Positions 10,398 through 19,570 of a DNA stretch of 64,000 nt are shown here, in pieces (the first letter of the stretch is position 1; each line of letters begins with the position of its first letter). The notes beneath the pieces were generated by a model that worked only from the letters and a program-made list of their open reading frames with translations, did no database searches and was not told the origin of the DNA. Both the position numbers and the translations under genes were made by a program. This DNA comes from Bidens hawaiensis (Eukaryota > Streptophyta > Magnoliopsida > Asterales > Asteraceae), in the NCBI GenBank assembly GCA_021521415.1, contig JAIQDT010001651.1, positions 186,001-250,000 of the forward strand. The letters run 5' to 3'.

Positions 10398-11158
10398 ATG
10401 CGCACCCGCCATTCGGGCCAGCAGTCTCCGTTAGTTTACGAGCCCGAAATTGAGAGGTTAGCTCGGCAGAACTGAGTACAAAACAGAAACTCAGAAATGG
10501 AAGACCAGAACGAGAACCAAAACCAGAACCAAAACCAGAATCAAACCAGAACAACAACCAAAATCAAGACCCACTTCAACAAAATAACGCTTTTCACCCC
10601 GAAAACATACCTGACCCACCAGACTTCAATAACCAGAATAACTAAAACAACTCAGCTCGTGCCTCCAGAACCCAAAATCAAAACCGAAACTTAAACCTCA
10701 ACTTTGACCAAGCCAAACCATCCGCTCCAAACAATAACCCCAACCGCCGAGTTCGGATAAATATTGATGATGTTCAACCGAGTGTTCCGACTGAAGATGA
10801 GGATGAGGGGGAAGATGAGGATGAGGGTTTTCGGGCAGCTGATGATGAGGTGGATCGATGGGTTAGAAAGAATCGGGCGGTTGAGCCCGAGAACGAGGTT
10901 GGTGAACCAGAGATTGTGGGTGATAATAGTTATGAAGATGAGGTGGAGGAGCCGGTTAATCGAAGACGGGATGAACCCGTTAACAGAAACGGAAGGGATC
11001 GAGAAAGGGTGAATCGGACGGAACGGCTCGAAAGAGTTCGTGGTATTCCGGTTAACCGGGGCGGTATGGGAAACCCCGGGCGGCAGAGGAGAAATTACAT
11101 AGCCCCGGCTCATGGTGTTAACAGTCGGTTCAGACCGGCTATCTCAGACGGAGCATCC
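10398..11158 (+). pseudogene. Athila-like gag remnant
   Basis: An ATG at 10398 opens a short basic peptide, MRTRHSGQQSPLVYEPEIER, ending at a TGA after 25 codons. Further open stretches follow in other frames: an Asn/Gln-rich run near 10497-10694 and an Arg/Glu/Asn-rich run from 10850 to about 11158 (for example GGMGNPGRQRRNYIAPAHG). The composition fits the N-terminal part of a Ty3 Gag broken by stops and frameshifts. No capsid or zinc-knuckle motif remains. Family assignment rests on the neighbouring LTRs and primer site. Confidence 0.45.
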
Positions 11159-11406
11159 CCGTTCTTTTTTTCTTTTTATTTTTTCTATTTTTTTCCTTTA
11201 TATCTTTTTTTTATATTTTTTTTGTTTTCTTTTCTTTATCACTCTTCTTTTCTTATTTTCCTATTTTTTTTACTTATTTTCTTGTTTTTACTTTTTTTCC
11301 TTCCTCTTTTCTTTTTTATTCTTTTCTTATTTTTTTTTCACTTTCTCATTTTTTTTCTTTTTTTTTTCCTTTTTCTCTTTTTTTTCTCTTTTTCCTCTTT
11401 TATTTT
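11159..11406. repeat. 248-bp T/C-rich tract
   Basis: Almost entirely T with scattered C and only occasional A or G. Apparent ORFs through it (long Phe/Leu runs) are artefacts of composition. It sits between the gag remnant and the truncated 3' LTR, where a purine tract would be expected on the plus strand. Confidence 0.9.
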
Positions 11407-11415
11407 TGGATGTGA

Positions 11416-11689
11416 TGGTCGGGTATTTTGTATATATATTAGTATATTAATTATGTAGTTTTATTGAGTATATTGTTAGAACTTTGGTACTTCTTACGTG
11501 CTTTTGTATTTCAGGTAATTGATCGTTAAAGATGCTAAATGCGAGACCTGTGCGAGCATGGAATGATATCTCGGGAAGACTGAAGCATGATTTGATGTCT
11601 TGGGAAGTGTTACAAGGATTCGGGAAGAGTATGGATGAGAAATCATAAGCCAATGCTAAAATTGAACAAGATGGGTTGACAAAATGCGA
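11416..11689 (+). repeat. Athila-like 3' LTR, truncated
   Basis: First 274 bp of the LTR, six substitutions from 9013-9286. Similarity stops abruptly after ATGCGA at 11689; the remaining part (about 0.95 kb) is missing. Confidence 0.8.
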
Positions 11690-12125
11690 GTACCGAAAGC
11701 ATCTTAAGGCCTCGTGTAATGGTCTGTTGCTGAATCAGCCTGAGGAAGATGATTGGGATTTTTTTAGAATTTATGTGTGAAGATTCAAAGGCAGAAGCAG
11801 CAGCTGAAAGACGAAGACGGGGTATTTGCTCTAGGTCAGTTAAGTCAGTCACGAGTGAGTCTGAAAGAATTGCTGAGTTAGAACGTGAACTGGTTGGGTA
11901 TAGAAAGGGTAAGAAGAAAGAAGTCGGGAAAGTTGGTGTTAAATTCCATTTCTTGTAACTAGAATTTCACAACCTATGTAATTTCATTTCTTGTAATTCG
12001 GTTTATGCCTCAGTTATGAAAATTTTCTTTTCAGTCATTTGGGACTTGTGTTATTATGTAATCCGTTATTCGTACACAAAGAAGATCCTCTGAAAACACT
12101 TATATTAAAAAGAAAAGGATATAAA
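11690..12125. other. Unassigned stretch between Athila-like LTR and antisense gene
   Basis: No recognised domain. An open stretch at 11749-11958 encodes a short charged peptide (KAEAAAERRRRG, SERIAELERELVGYRKGKKKE) with helical, coiled-coil-like character. It could be the end of a Tat ORF, but no family match was recognised. The rest is AT-rich and probably the 3' flank of antisense copy A. Confidence 0.35.
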
Positions 12126-12225
12126 CAATGTGTGCCGGATGCAATAAAAAGCCTTCTTTATTCATACAAAAAGGGATTACAAAGTATGGAGAAGCCTTGT
12201 TACAAAGAAAAAAGGAAAAATCTAT

Positions 12226-12268
12226 CTATGGTGCGACATCTTCATGTTCCGCATCATTGCCCCCCGCA

Positions 12269-12299
<31 letters not shown>

Positions 12300-14385
12300 C
12301 TTCTTCTTCTTCTTCATCTTCCTCATCAAGCTCAAGAAAAGTCTTTAGCTGCTGAATGCTATCTTCCTTATCAGCAAGCTCGAATATCTGATCCGTCAAC
12401 GAGAATTTCAACAAATCGAAGTCCTTTGATTTTTGCTTAAGGATAGCAACAGTGTCTTGGCCAGCTAAGACATACTCTTCTGGACGCTTGGAAGTTGAGC
12501 CAAACTGATAGCCTTCTTGAAAACCCAGCTGGCGACCAGCTTGCTTCGAAGCTTTCAAAAGGATAGCAACACAATTCCCAAGTTCATTGCTAGCTCGAAC
12601 ATCGGCGATGACCTATCAAGATTATTATGCATAAATAACTCTAAACACTTAGATTAAAGCAAGAATAAAATACATACCTTGGGAATAGCTTCCGCCAATA
12701 ACCACTTTTGGTGCGCCTTGGCTCGGACAAGCTCCATTTTGTGTTTGGCACATTCCAAAGCTTGATCACGGTTTTTAGCATTAAGGTCAAGCAGACGCTT
12801 GTCCTTAGCTGCTGACTCAGGTTGAAGGCTTTCCACCAGTTTGGCTTGGTCATCCATTTCTTTGATTTTTTCATCCAATTGTTTTTGGAGAGCAATCCTG
12901 GTTTCCTCGGCAGAAGATCGAACAACCATTTCCGCTTCCATGGCCTGGCGGACCTCGCGAGCCTCGTTGATGGCTTTAAGGCCTTCCTCCTTGGCATCAG
13001 ATGCGGAGGCTGCCAGCTCATCCCATTTCTCATTCATTGCTAACCAGTCTCTGGTTATTTCCTGGGTAGTGGACAAAAAATTCGCTAAATAGTAAGAATG
13101 GGAGTTCAGCAATTCTTGGCGGATACTGAGGCGGCGTCTTTCCTTTTCACCAGGTGGAAGACACTCCCCCAGGAATTCAAAACACGCGTCCACGTCACGA
13201 AATGTAGAATCTCGACGTAAGGACCAGTTAGGTTGATGTGGGGTGGGGTCTTCCCCCCAGGAGAAGGAGAAGTTGGGTAAGTATATGGAAAGGTGCTCAT
13301 ACCCCCTTGATCTCTGAAGTAGTGTACATTGCGAGAAGGCGACACCTTAGCGTGAACAGTAGTGTCGACCTCACTCTACTTCAGTGGGGAGTCGTCCGCC
13401 ACAATGACCGGATCTTTAGCATTGTTTGGAGGCGGTGGTGGCGGACGAACAGGAGAATCCTTCAAACCAGAAATACCCTCAGATAGGTTATCCAGGTTCA
13501 CTAAAGACCATTAACAATGGTTTAGGAGTATTCCAACTCAAAATAAAAATAAAAAGAAAGTAAAGTAGACTTTACATACCTAGCGACAGGTCTTCCGCGT
13601 CAAGTTGTTCCAACCGAGCTTCTAAGGCAGAAGGATTTGTCTTCTTGTAGTTCTTCTTCTTAGAAACATTCTTCACCGGATGAATCTTTCACTTGCCCGC
13701 CGCCTTGGAGGCACCCGCATCAACGGCCGGACGTTTACCCTCAGCAGTAATATTATCGGGTCCCGGACCTTCAACTTCCGCAGTGGTTTCAACATCATCA
13801 TGGCTCGATTCCTGAACAGTCGCGGCCCGTTGACGGGTGAGACCTGCAGTTGAGTCCACAGCTTCATTAGCATCAGTTGAATAAACTTCTTTGCAAAGTG
13901 ATGACTCCTCGCTAGAAGACAAGAGTACAATCACCCCGCTAGAAGTAACGACAGTTAAAGGCCAGGGCTGTAGAATGCCCTCACCTTTGAGTATGGCTTC
14001 TTCAACATACTTCTCACCTTTGGCATACATTGGTTCGGAGACCGAACGAAGAGCAGTAGGGAACAAATAATTGTGGCTCGTCCGATCCAAGAAAGGGCCA
14101 TAATTAGGATCAACCGGACGTCGCACCATCATACCACCTTCTTGGTCTAGTAAAGTGCTGAAAGCTGAACCTTCACCTACACAAGTTAATAAAGTTAGAA
14201 ACTGTTCATATCAAGAAAAAGATGGAAGTCATAAATAAAACTCACTCTTGTCAGTTTTCTCATAGTACGGTTCCAGCTTAGAAAACGGCCACAACCGGCT
14301 CATCTTTGCACTCACCATTGCACCCTCGTGAATGGGGGGCATGGGAGAAGGAGTAGTCATCAATGTTTTAAACAATGAAGGCCTT
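12226..14385 (-). pseudogene. Antisense gene copy A, distal exons
   Basis: Minus strand, 3' half of a spliced gene whose 5' half is at 23827-24345 on the other side of Ty3-A. Coding blocks from right to left: about 14245-14340 (MSRLWPFSKLEP), 13689-14165 (RRPVDPNYGPFLDR, SSSEESS), about 12678-13580 (Ala/Glu/Lys-rich coiled coil with EKWDELAASASDAKEEG and QLDEKIKEMDDQAKL), and 12226-12612 ending in a Glu run and VAP. GT-AG introns fit at 12613-12677, near 13503-13580 and near 14177-14244. The same exon order occurs in copy B. Proteins of this kind accompany PF04195 domains in plant Tat elements; function is unknown. It cannot be expressed as one gene because Ty3-A splits it. Confidence 0.6.
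12271..12314. repeat. (TTC)n microsatellite
   Basis: About fifteen TTC units, read as a poly-Glu stretch near the C-terminus of antisense copy A. Confidence 0.95.
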
Positions 14386-15089
14386 CATGGTGTAACATCC
14401 TAAAATATTATAATTTTAAATAAAGAAAGTTACGTTTAGTGATTTCGCGTTATTAATTTATTTAATATCGAGTAAAGAACGGATCATGGACTTAGATTAA
14501 TTAAGGTGGATTAATTGGTAATGGGCTTTAGGTCCACGGCTTCAAGAGGTATAAATATCCTCCTAAACCACCATAAAACCCTAAACCTCATTTCATTCCA
14601 TCTTAATCTCTACACACTTAAAAACACACATATCCTTGACCTCACACGGCCGCGAGAGAGAGAGAGAACGGGACTCGAGTCCAAAATCAAGCCAACCATT
14701 ATTAGACCTTCGATATACGAGCTAGATACGAGATAACCAAGCAAACCGCGACCACGCCGAACGCGTAAAGGTATGCCTTTTACCTTAAAGATTACATTTT
14801 AGGATCGGTTATCTTTGAAACTTAAACATAAAGTAAATCGGGTCTAAACGAAACGTAAAGTAACAAACTTGATGTTGGAAATGAACTTGAAAAACCTATG
14901 GCTATGTACGGCGACTTGTTATTAAACGTTTTAAGCCGAAAGCTCCAAACTTTATGTCTTTCCGGGCTAAGTTTTACCCGAACTAGGCCATGGGAATGAT
15001 CACGGAGTTAGTTAACGTAATATCCAAGAAATTCTCGATGAAATAAGGGTGATTTTGGTGATTAAGTTTGAACAGAGACGGCAGCTGGG

Positions 15090-15375
15090 CAACTTCGCCT
15101 GCAAGCCATAACTTCGCCATCATTCAAGTTCGCTTGCAAGCAAGTTTGCCTAACTGATAACTTCGCCTGGCATATGTTCGCCTAGGGTTAACTTCGCCGA
15201 TCACTAACTTCGCCTGAGTTAAGTTCGCTGAATGCTTAACTTCGCTTATTGTTAAGTTCTCTTAACACTAAGTTCGCTTACAGTAAGTTCGCTTAATGTT
15301 AAGTTCGCTTAACACTAAGTTCGCTTACAGTAAGTTCGCTTACAGTAAGTTCGCTTAATGTTAAGTTCGCTTAAT
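15090..15375 (+). promoter_or_regulatory. AACTTCGC/AAGTTCGC motif cluster upstream of Ty3-A TATA
   Basis: About twenty copies of AACTTCGCC, AAGTTCGCTT and close variants, mostly 10-20 bp apart, beginning 396 bp and ending 111 bp before the TATA box. The equivalent cluster in the 3' LTR is at about 22350-22635. Position suggests a U3 enhancer array; the binding factor is unknown. Confidence 0.6.
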
Positions 15376-15394
15376 GATAAGCTCGACCCCAGCC

Positions 15395-15466
15395 AGGGGC
15401 TCTGCCCCTTGGATCCTGCTAGGGGTTGCCGCCCCTAGACCCCGCTGCCAGGGGCGCTGCCCCCGG
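15395..15466 (+). promoter_or_regulatory. Three GC-rich hairpins just upstream of TATA
   Basis: AGGGGCTCTGCCCCT (15395-15409), CTAGGGG...CCCCTAG (15419-15438) and CCAGGGG...CCCCCGG (about 15448-15466) are three successive inverted repeats in otherwise AT-rich LTR. The last ends 20 bp before the TATA box. Repeated with small changes in the 3' LTR. Confidence 0.7.
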
Positions 15467-15885
15467 ACCCCCGTTCGTTATGGGTTATATAAAGATAGAA
15501 ATACAACATGAGTAGTAGTAGTTAATTGATACATGTAAATATTATACAGTTAGCTGTGCACAACTCAAGAAGGGAATAACGATTAACGGAGAGCGTAACA
15601 GGATTCAGGTGAGTTTCTAGCCCCATTTATGTGTTATGTTTTCGGGGCTGTGCGCATACTCAATATGTTTGTTAATACGCTTATCCTAAGAGATAAGTGT
15701 ATGCCTTATGTGAATAATTTGAAATGTATGAATGATTGCTTGATGGTACGTGAACGATCTTCGGATATTGCACGTACTGTCAGGTTGTAACGCTATATAT
15801 CAGGTAAGTAAGATATGTATGCTTATGTGTATGAACGTGATAATGTTAATAAAAGAAGGAAAGGATGGTTGTATGGTTACGAAAA

Positions 15886-16138
15886 GGGTACCGAGCCCTA
15901 ATAATACTCGAGGTATGATGTATGGTTGTATGGTAACGAAGAGGGAATCGAACCCTACTAATATTCGAGAACTAGGGAACCGAACCCTACTAATATTCGA
16001 GGAAAGAGGGTACCGAGCCCTAATAATACTCGAGGAAGGAGGGTACCGAGCCCTATTAATACACGAGGAAGGAGGGTACCGAGCCCTAATAATACTCGAG
16101 GAAGGAGGGTACCGAGCCCTAATAATACTCGAGGAATG
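15886..16138 (+). repeat. 33-bp minisatellite in Ty3-A 5' LTR
   Basis: Seven units of the type GGGTACCGAGCCCTAATAAT followed by ACTCGAGGAAGGA, with variants in units 2, 3 and 5. It lies downstream of the TATA box, so in transcribed LTR. The copy in the 3' LTR is at 23149-23402, also seven units. ORFs through it are artefacts of the period being a multiple of three. Confidence 0.92.
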
Positions 16139-16567
16139 TAGGGCGTAATGCTCTTTATAACGTAAGATATGAAAGCAAGTTAATACAAAAGAAAGTATGA
16201 AAGTATGAAAGTATGATTGAAAGAATATAAGTTTATGTGTATTGTATAATGTATGATTAACTAGAACTCACTCAGCGTAGCTGACTTTTAGTATGCACGC
16301 AGGTGAGTAGGATGAGGCAGCTCGCTTGAGGAGACACGTGGCACTGAATAAGAGGCTGGCATCGGAAGATTCAAGACGTTTAAGTTTAATGTTTTGTTCA
16401 TTTTGAAAGACAAGATGTTGTTTTAAGACAAGATGTGTTTTGCTATGAAATGTTTTACGAAAGTTTTTATATTCCGCGAATGTTTTAATTAACTCTGATA
16501 TTTAGAATTGCGTTTATGAGTAAATCCAACACGAAAGTAGGGCTACCGGTAACGGGGCCTTACAAGT

Positions 16568-16578
16568 TGGTATCAGAG
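16568..16578 (+). other. Ty3-A primer-binding site (initiator tRNA-Met)
   Basis: TGGTATCAGAG, three bases after the LTR end, complementary to initiator tRNA-Met. The stretch from here to gag (16579-16966) is noncoding leader with no other feature seen. Confidence 0.88.
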
Positions 16579-16966
16579 AAAAGTTCGAGAGATTTAAGCA
16601 TCTTACATGCTTAGACTCGAACAAAGAATGGGATTTAAGTAAGAAAAAAAAGAAGATGCCAGTTCAAGAATGCCATGTGTCGCTCAAGCAAGATCAGTAA
16701 AGGTAAAGTGTATGATTAAATGATATATGTTAATGGGAAAGAAAAGATATGTGAACGACAGGGATAAGAATAATTGATTGTTTGATTTGATTAACTGCTT
16801 AAGTTGAACCAGCACAAATAGACTCATAAAGGGAAGTGTATAGGACATGGAAAGTAACGTGATCAGCTAATCACAGCTGGCCACTGTTATTACCTGTTAG
16901 TCTTACTATCCTTGTACTAAATAGTTTCTTGAATGATGATGTTTGTGTTTTCCCTTTTAGAATACG

Positions 16967-19570
16967 ATGGCTGGAGCTGGAGACATTGCTGGAGCTGGAG
17001 GTCGCACTGGACGACGCGGCAGGCCTCGTCGTGTCCAGCAACCTTCGGTTAAGACAGCTTCCAACACTGGAGATGAGGGGAGTGCAGCTGGAGGAGGTCC
17101 GATCAACAACGAAGGGGTTCAACTGGATCCCGCAATTCAAGCAGCTATTGTTCAAGCTGTAGCCACTGCTGTGAAGAATATTACTCCGGGAGGGTCTGCT
17201 GGAAGCCGTGAAAGAACTGTTGAAGGGGCAGGTGGTAATGGTAGGAAAGATGATGAGAGGGAAAAGGGTGATTCAAGTGAGGTAAGGTCTGTGAAAGTTG
17301 ATGATAGGAAGAGGGGCCGAGGCGGTTGCAACTATAAGTCCTTCAAAGGTTGTGACCCGCCTACGCTGACTGGTTTAGGAGACGCAATCGCTACTCTTCA
17401 GTGGATAACCGCCATGGATAAAATTATCCGAATCAGCGAGTGTCATCCTGACCAAGCTGTCGGTTATGCCACCCAATCGTTTGAAGATGAGGCTATGTAT
17501 TGGTGGGAGAGTGTGGAGCAGAGGAAGACCCGTGAAGAGATCAAAGCGATGAAGTGGGAGGATCTGAAGGAATTAGTGAGGAAGAGGTTCTGTGCTGACA
17601 CCGAGGTTGAGAGGGCGGAGATGAAGTTCCTGAACTTGAAATCTGGGACAATGACACATCGTGAGTACACCACCGAGTTCAATCGAATGTCTAGGTTGGT
17701 GCCCGATATGGTCAACACTGAGACTAAGAGAATCAAGTGTTACGTGAGAGGATTACCACAGAGAGTCCGCATGTTAGTCAGGACAAGTAAGCCTGCTACA
17801 TTCGATTCTACTGTCGAACTCGCAGAGATGGTCTATGCAGACCTGGCTACGGATGATGTAGTGGTGGGAGACGAGAAGAAAGAGAAGAAATGGGTCGCTC
17901 CTGCTAAACGACCCGGTACCCAGATATGGAACCCTAAGAAGAAGCAGCCGAGAGTTTGGGAGAACAGGTCGTGCAAGACTTGTTGCAAGGCACACAGTGG
18001 TGAGTGTAGGTGGGGAAAGGGTTCGGATACATGTCATAAGTGTGGAAAGATGCATGCTGGAGAGTGTAGAGTTGGGTCGAATGTTTGCTACAAGTGTGGG
18101 AAGGTAGGTCATTATGCTCATGAGTGCAGTTCTAAGCCTGCATGCTACAAGTGTGGTAAGACAGGTCACTTTGCTAGGGAGTGTACCGAGGGTGAAGCTG
18201 GAGGTAGTGGGAGGAAGGATGCCGATCAAGCTAGGCCAAGAACTAGAGCCTACATGCTGACCCAAGAACAAGCCAAGCAGATTCCGGATGTCGTCACAGG
18301 TACGTTTCTAGTGAACGATGTTTCCGCTTCTGTATTATTTGATTCGGGCGCAAAAAAAAGTTTCGTAGCCACACCATTTAGTAAACTAGCTAAAATGAAA
18401 TGTTGCCGAGTGTCTGAAACTCTTATAGTAGAAACTGCTAGTGACACTTCGGTTAAAATAATGAAAATGGTTATGGACTGTAATATAGAATTAGAGGGAC
18501 ATGAGTTCCCTGTTACCTTGTATGTTATGACCTTAGGAGGGTTCGATGTGGTTTTGGGGATGGATTGGTTGTCTGAGTTTGAGGCTCATATAATATGTAA
18601 GAGTAGGATAATAAGGTTAAAGTCCTCGGATGGTAGTGCGGTGACGGTTTATGGTGATAAGGAAAGTTATGGGCTTAATGTCATTTCGATGATAAAAGCC
18701 GAGGGTTTGTTAAGGCGAGGGTGCGGTGCCTACCTGGCGTATGTCGTCAACGCTACGGCCGAGACGAAAGAAATGAAAGATGTTCCTATTGTGTGCGATT
18801 ACCCAGAATTATTCCCTGAGGATCTTCCGGGGTTGCCACCGGAGCGGGAGATAGAATTCCAGATAGATTTAGTACCAGGAGCCCAACCTGTCGCGAAAGC
18901 GCCTTACCGTCTAGCACCGTCCGAGATGAAAGAATTGATGTCCCAACTGCAAGAACTCCTCGACAAGGGTTTTATCAGACCGAGTGTTTCTCCGTGGGTC
19001 GCACCGGTTTTGTTTGTGAAGAAGAAGGTTGGAAGTATGAGAATGTGCATAGACTATCGTGAGTTGAATAAGCTTACGGTAAAGAATAGAAACCCTTTGC
19101 CAAGGATTGATGATCTGTTTGACCAACTGCAAGGTTCAAGTTGGTTCTCACGAATAGATCTCAGATCAGGCTATCATCAGCTGAGGGTGAAGGAGGCAGA
19201 CATCCCTAAGACAGCGTTCCGAATGTGGTATGGACACTACGAGTTCCTCGTAATGTCATTCGGTCTAACAAATGCTCCTGCAGCATTTATGGACATGATG
19301 AATAGGGTGTGTCGGCCGATGTTGGATAAGTCGGTTATTGTCTTCATTGATGATATATTGATTTATTCAAAGAGCGAGACCGATCATGCTGAGCATTTGA
19401 GAGAGGTATTGGAAGTTTTGAAGAAAGAGAAGTTGTACGCTAAGTTTTCGAAATGCGCGTTCTGGTTGCGAGAAGTGCAATTTCTAGGTCACGTGATCAA
19501 TCCTGAAGGGATTACCGTGGACCCAGCTAAGATTGAAGCGATAACGAATTGGAAGACTCCGCAAATCTGA
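16967..19570 (+). pseudogene. Ty3-A gag-pol 5' part: Gag, protease, RT
   Basis: 867 open codons. Residues about 115-290 are a retrotransposon Gag capsid domain ([46 protein letters not shown]). Then come two short knuckle-like boxes ([24 protein letters not shown]) and two canonical CCHC knuckles ([28 protein letters not shown]). Protease has [12 protein letters not shown], and RT has FIDDILIY in place of YxDD, usual in this group. The frame breaks at 19563-19570 by loss of one base in an A-rich run just after the RT core, giving a TGA. The start ATG follows the acceptor-like TTTTAG and opens a Gly/Arg-rich N-terminus. Confidence 0.88.

Larger units (their letters stand above)
9013..11689 (+). 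mobile_element. Athila-like Ty3 element, internally deleted and 3'-truncated
   Basis: Bounded by a direct repeat: 9013-9286 and 11416-11689 align over 274 bp without gaps and with six mismatches. The left copy is the start of a 5' LTR of about 1.23 kb that ends before a tRNA-Asp-type primer site (10254-10269). Only a gag remnant follows, then a pyrimidine tract, then the first 274 bp of the 3' LTR. Pol is absent. Five bases before the left LTR read TCTGA; no matching target duplication is found because the right end is truncated. Confidence 0.65.
14391..16564 (+). repeat. Ty3-A 5' LTR
   Basis: It starts TGTAACATCC and ends GGGGCCTTACA. Inside, in order: a cluster of AACTTCGCC/AAGTTCGCTT motifs (about 15090-15375), three GC-rich hairpins (15395-15466), a TATA box TATATAAAG (15486-15494), a splice-donor-like CAG|GTGAGT (GT at 15609), a 33-bp minisatellite (15886-16138) and GAACTCACTCAG (16264-16275). 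Confidence 0.93.
15609..16960 (+). other. Putative leader intron of Ty3-A
   Basis: The donor-like CAG|GTGAGT has its GT at 15609, downstream of TATA in the LTR. The acceptor-like TTTTCCCTTTTAG ends at 16960, six bases before the gag ATG. Splicing would remove 1352 nt including the primer-binding site, giving a Gag mRNA that cannot be reverse transcribed. Predicted from sequence only; the same arrangement is seen in Ty3-B and Ty3-C. Confidence 0.5.

Noticed and set aside
10850..11458. ORFs with long Phe/Leu runs
   Set aside because: Translation of a T/C-rich tract; no protein family and no codon signal.
12039..12440. Plus-strand ORFs with Leu or Ser runs over the TTC repeat
   Set aside because: Shadows of the antisense gene's poly-Glu end.
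15886..16138. Regular 33-bp repeats resembling a CRISPR array (also 39-bp repeats at 45670 and 12-bp repeats at 58329)
   Set aside because: Units are contiguous with no unique spacers, occur in both LTRs of plant retrotransposons, and no cas genes exist here.
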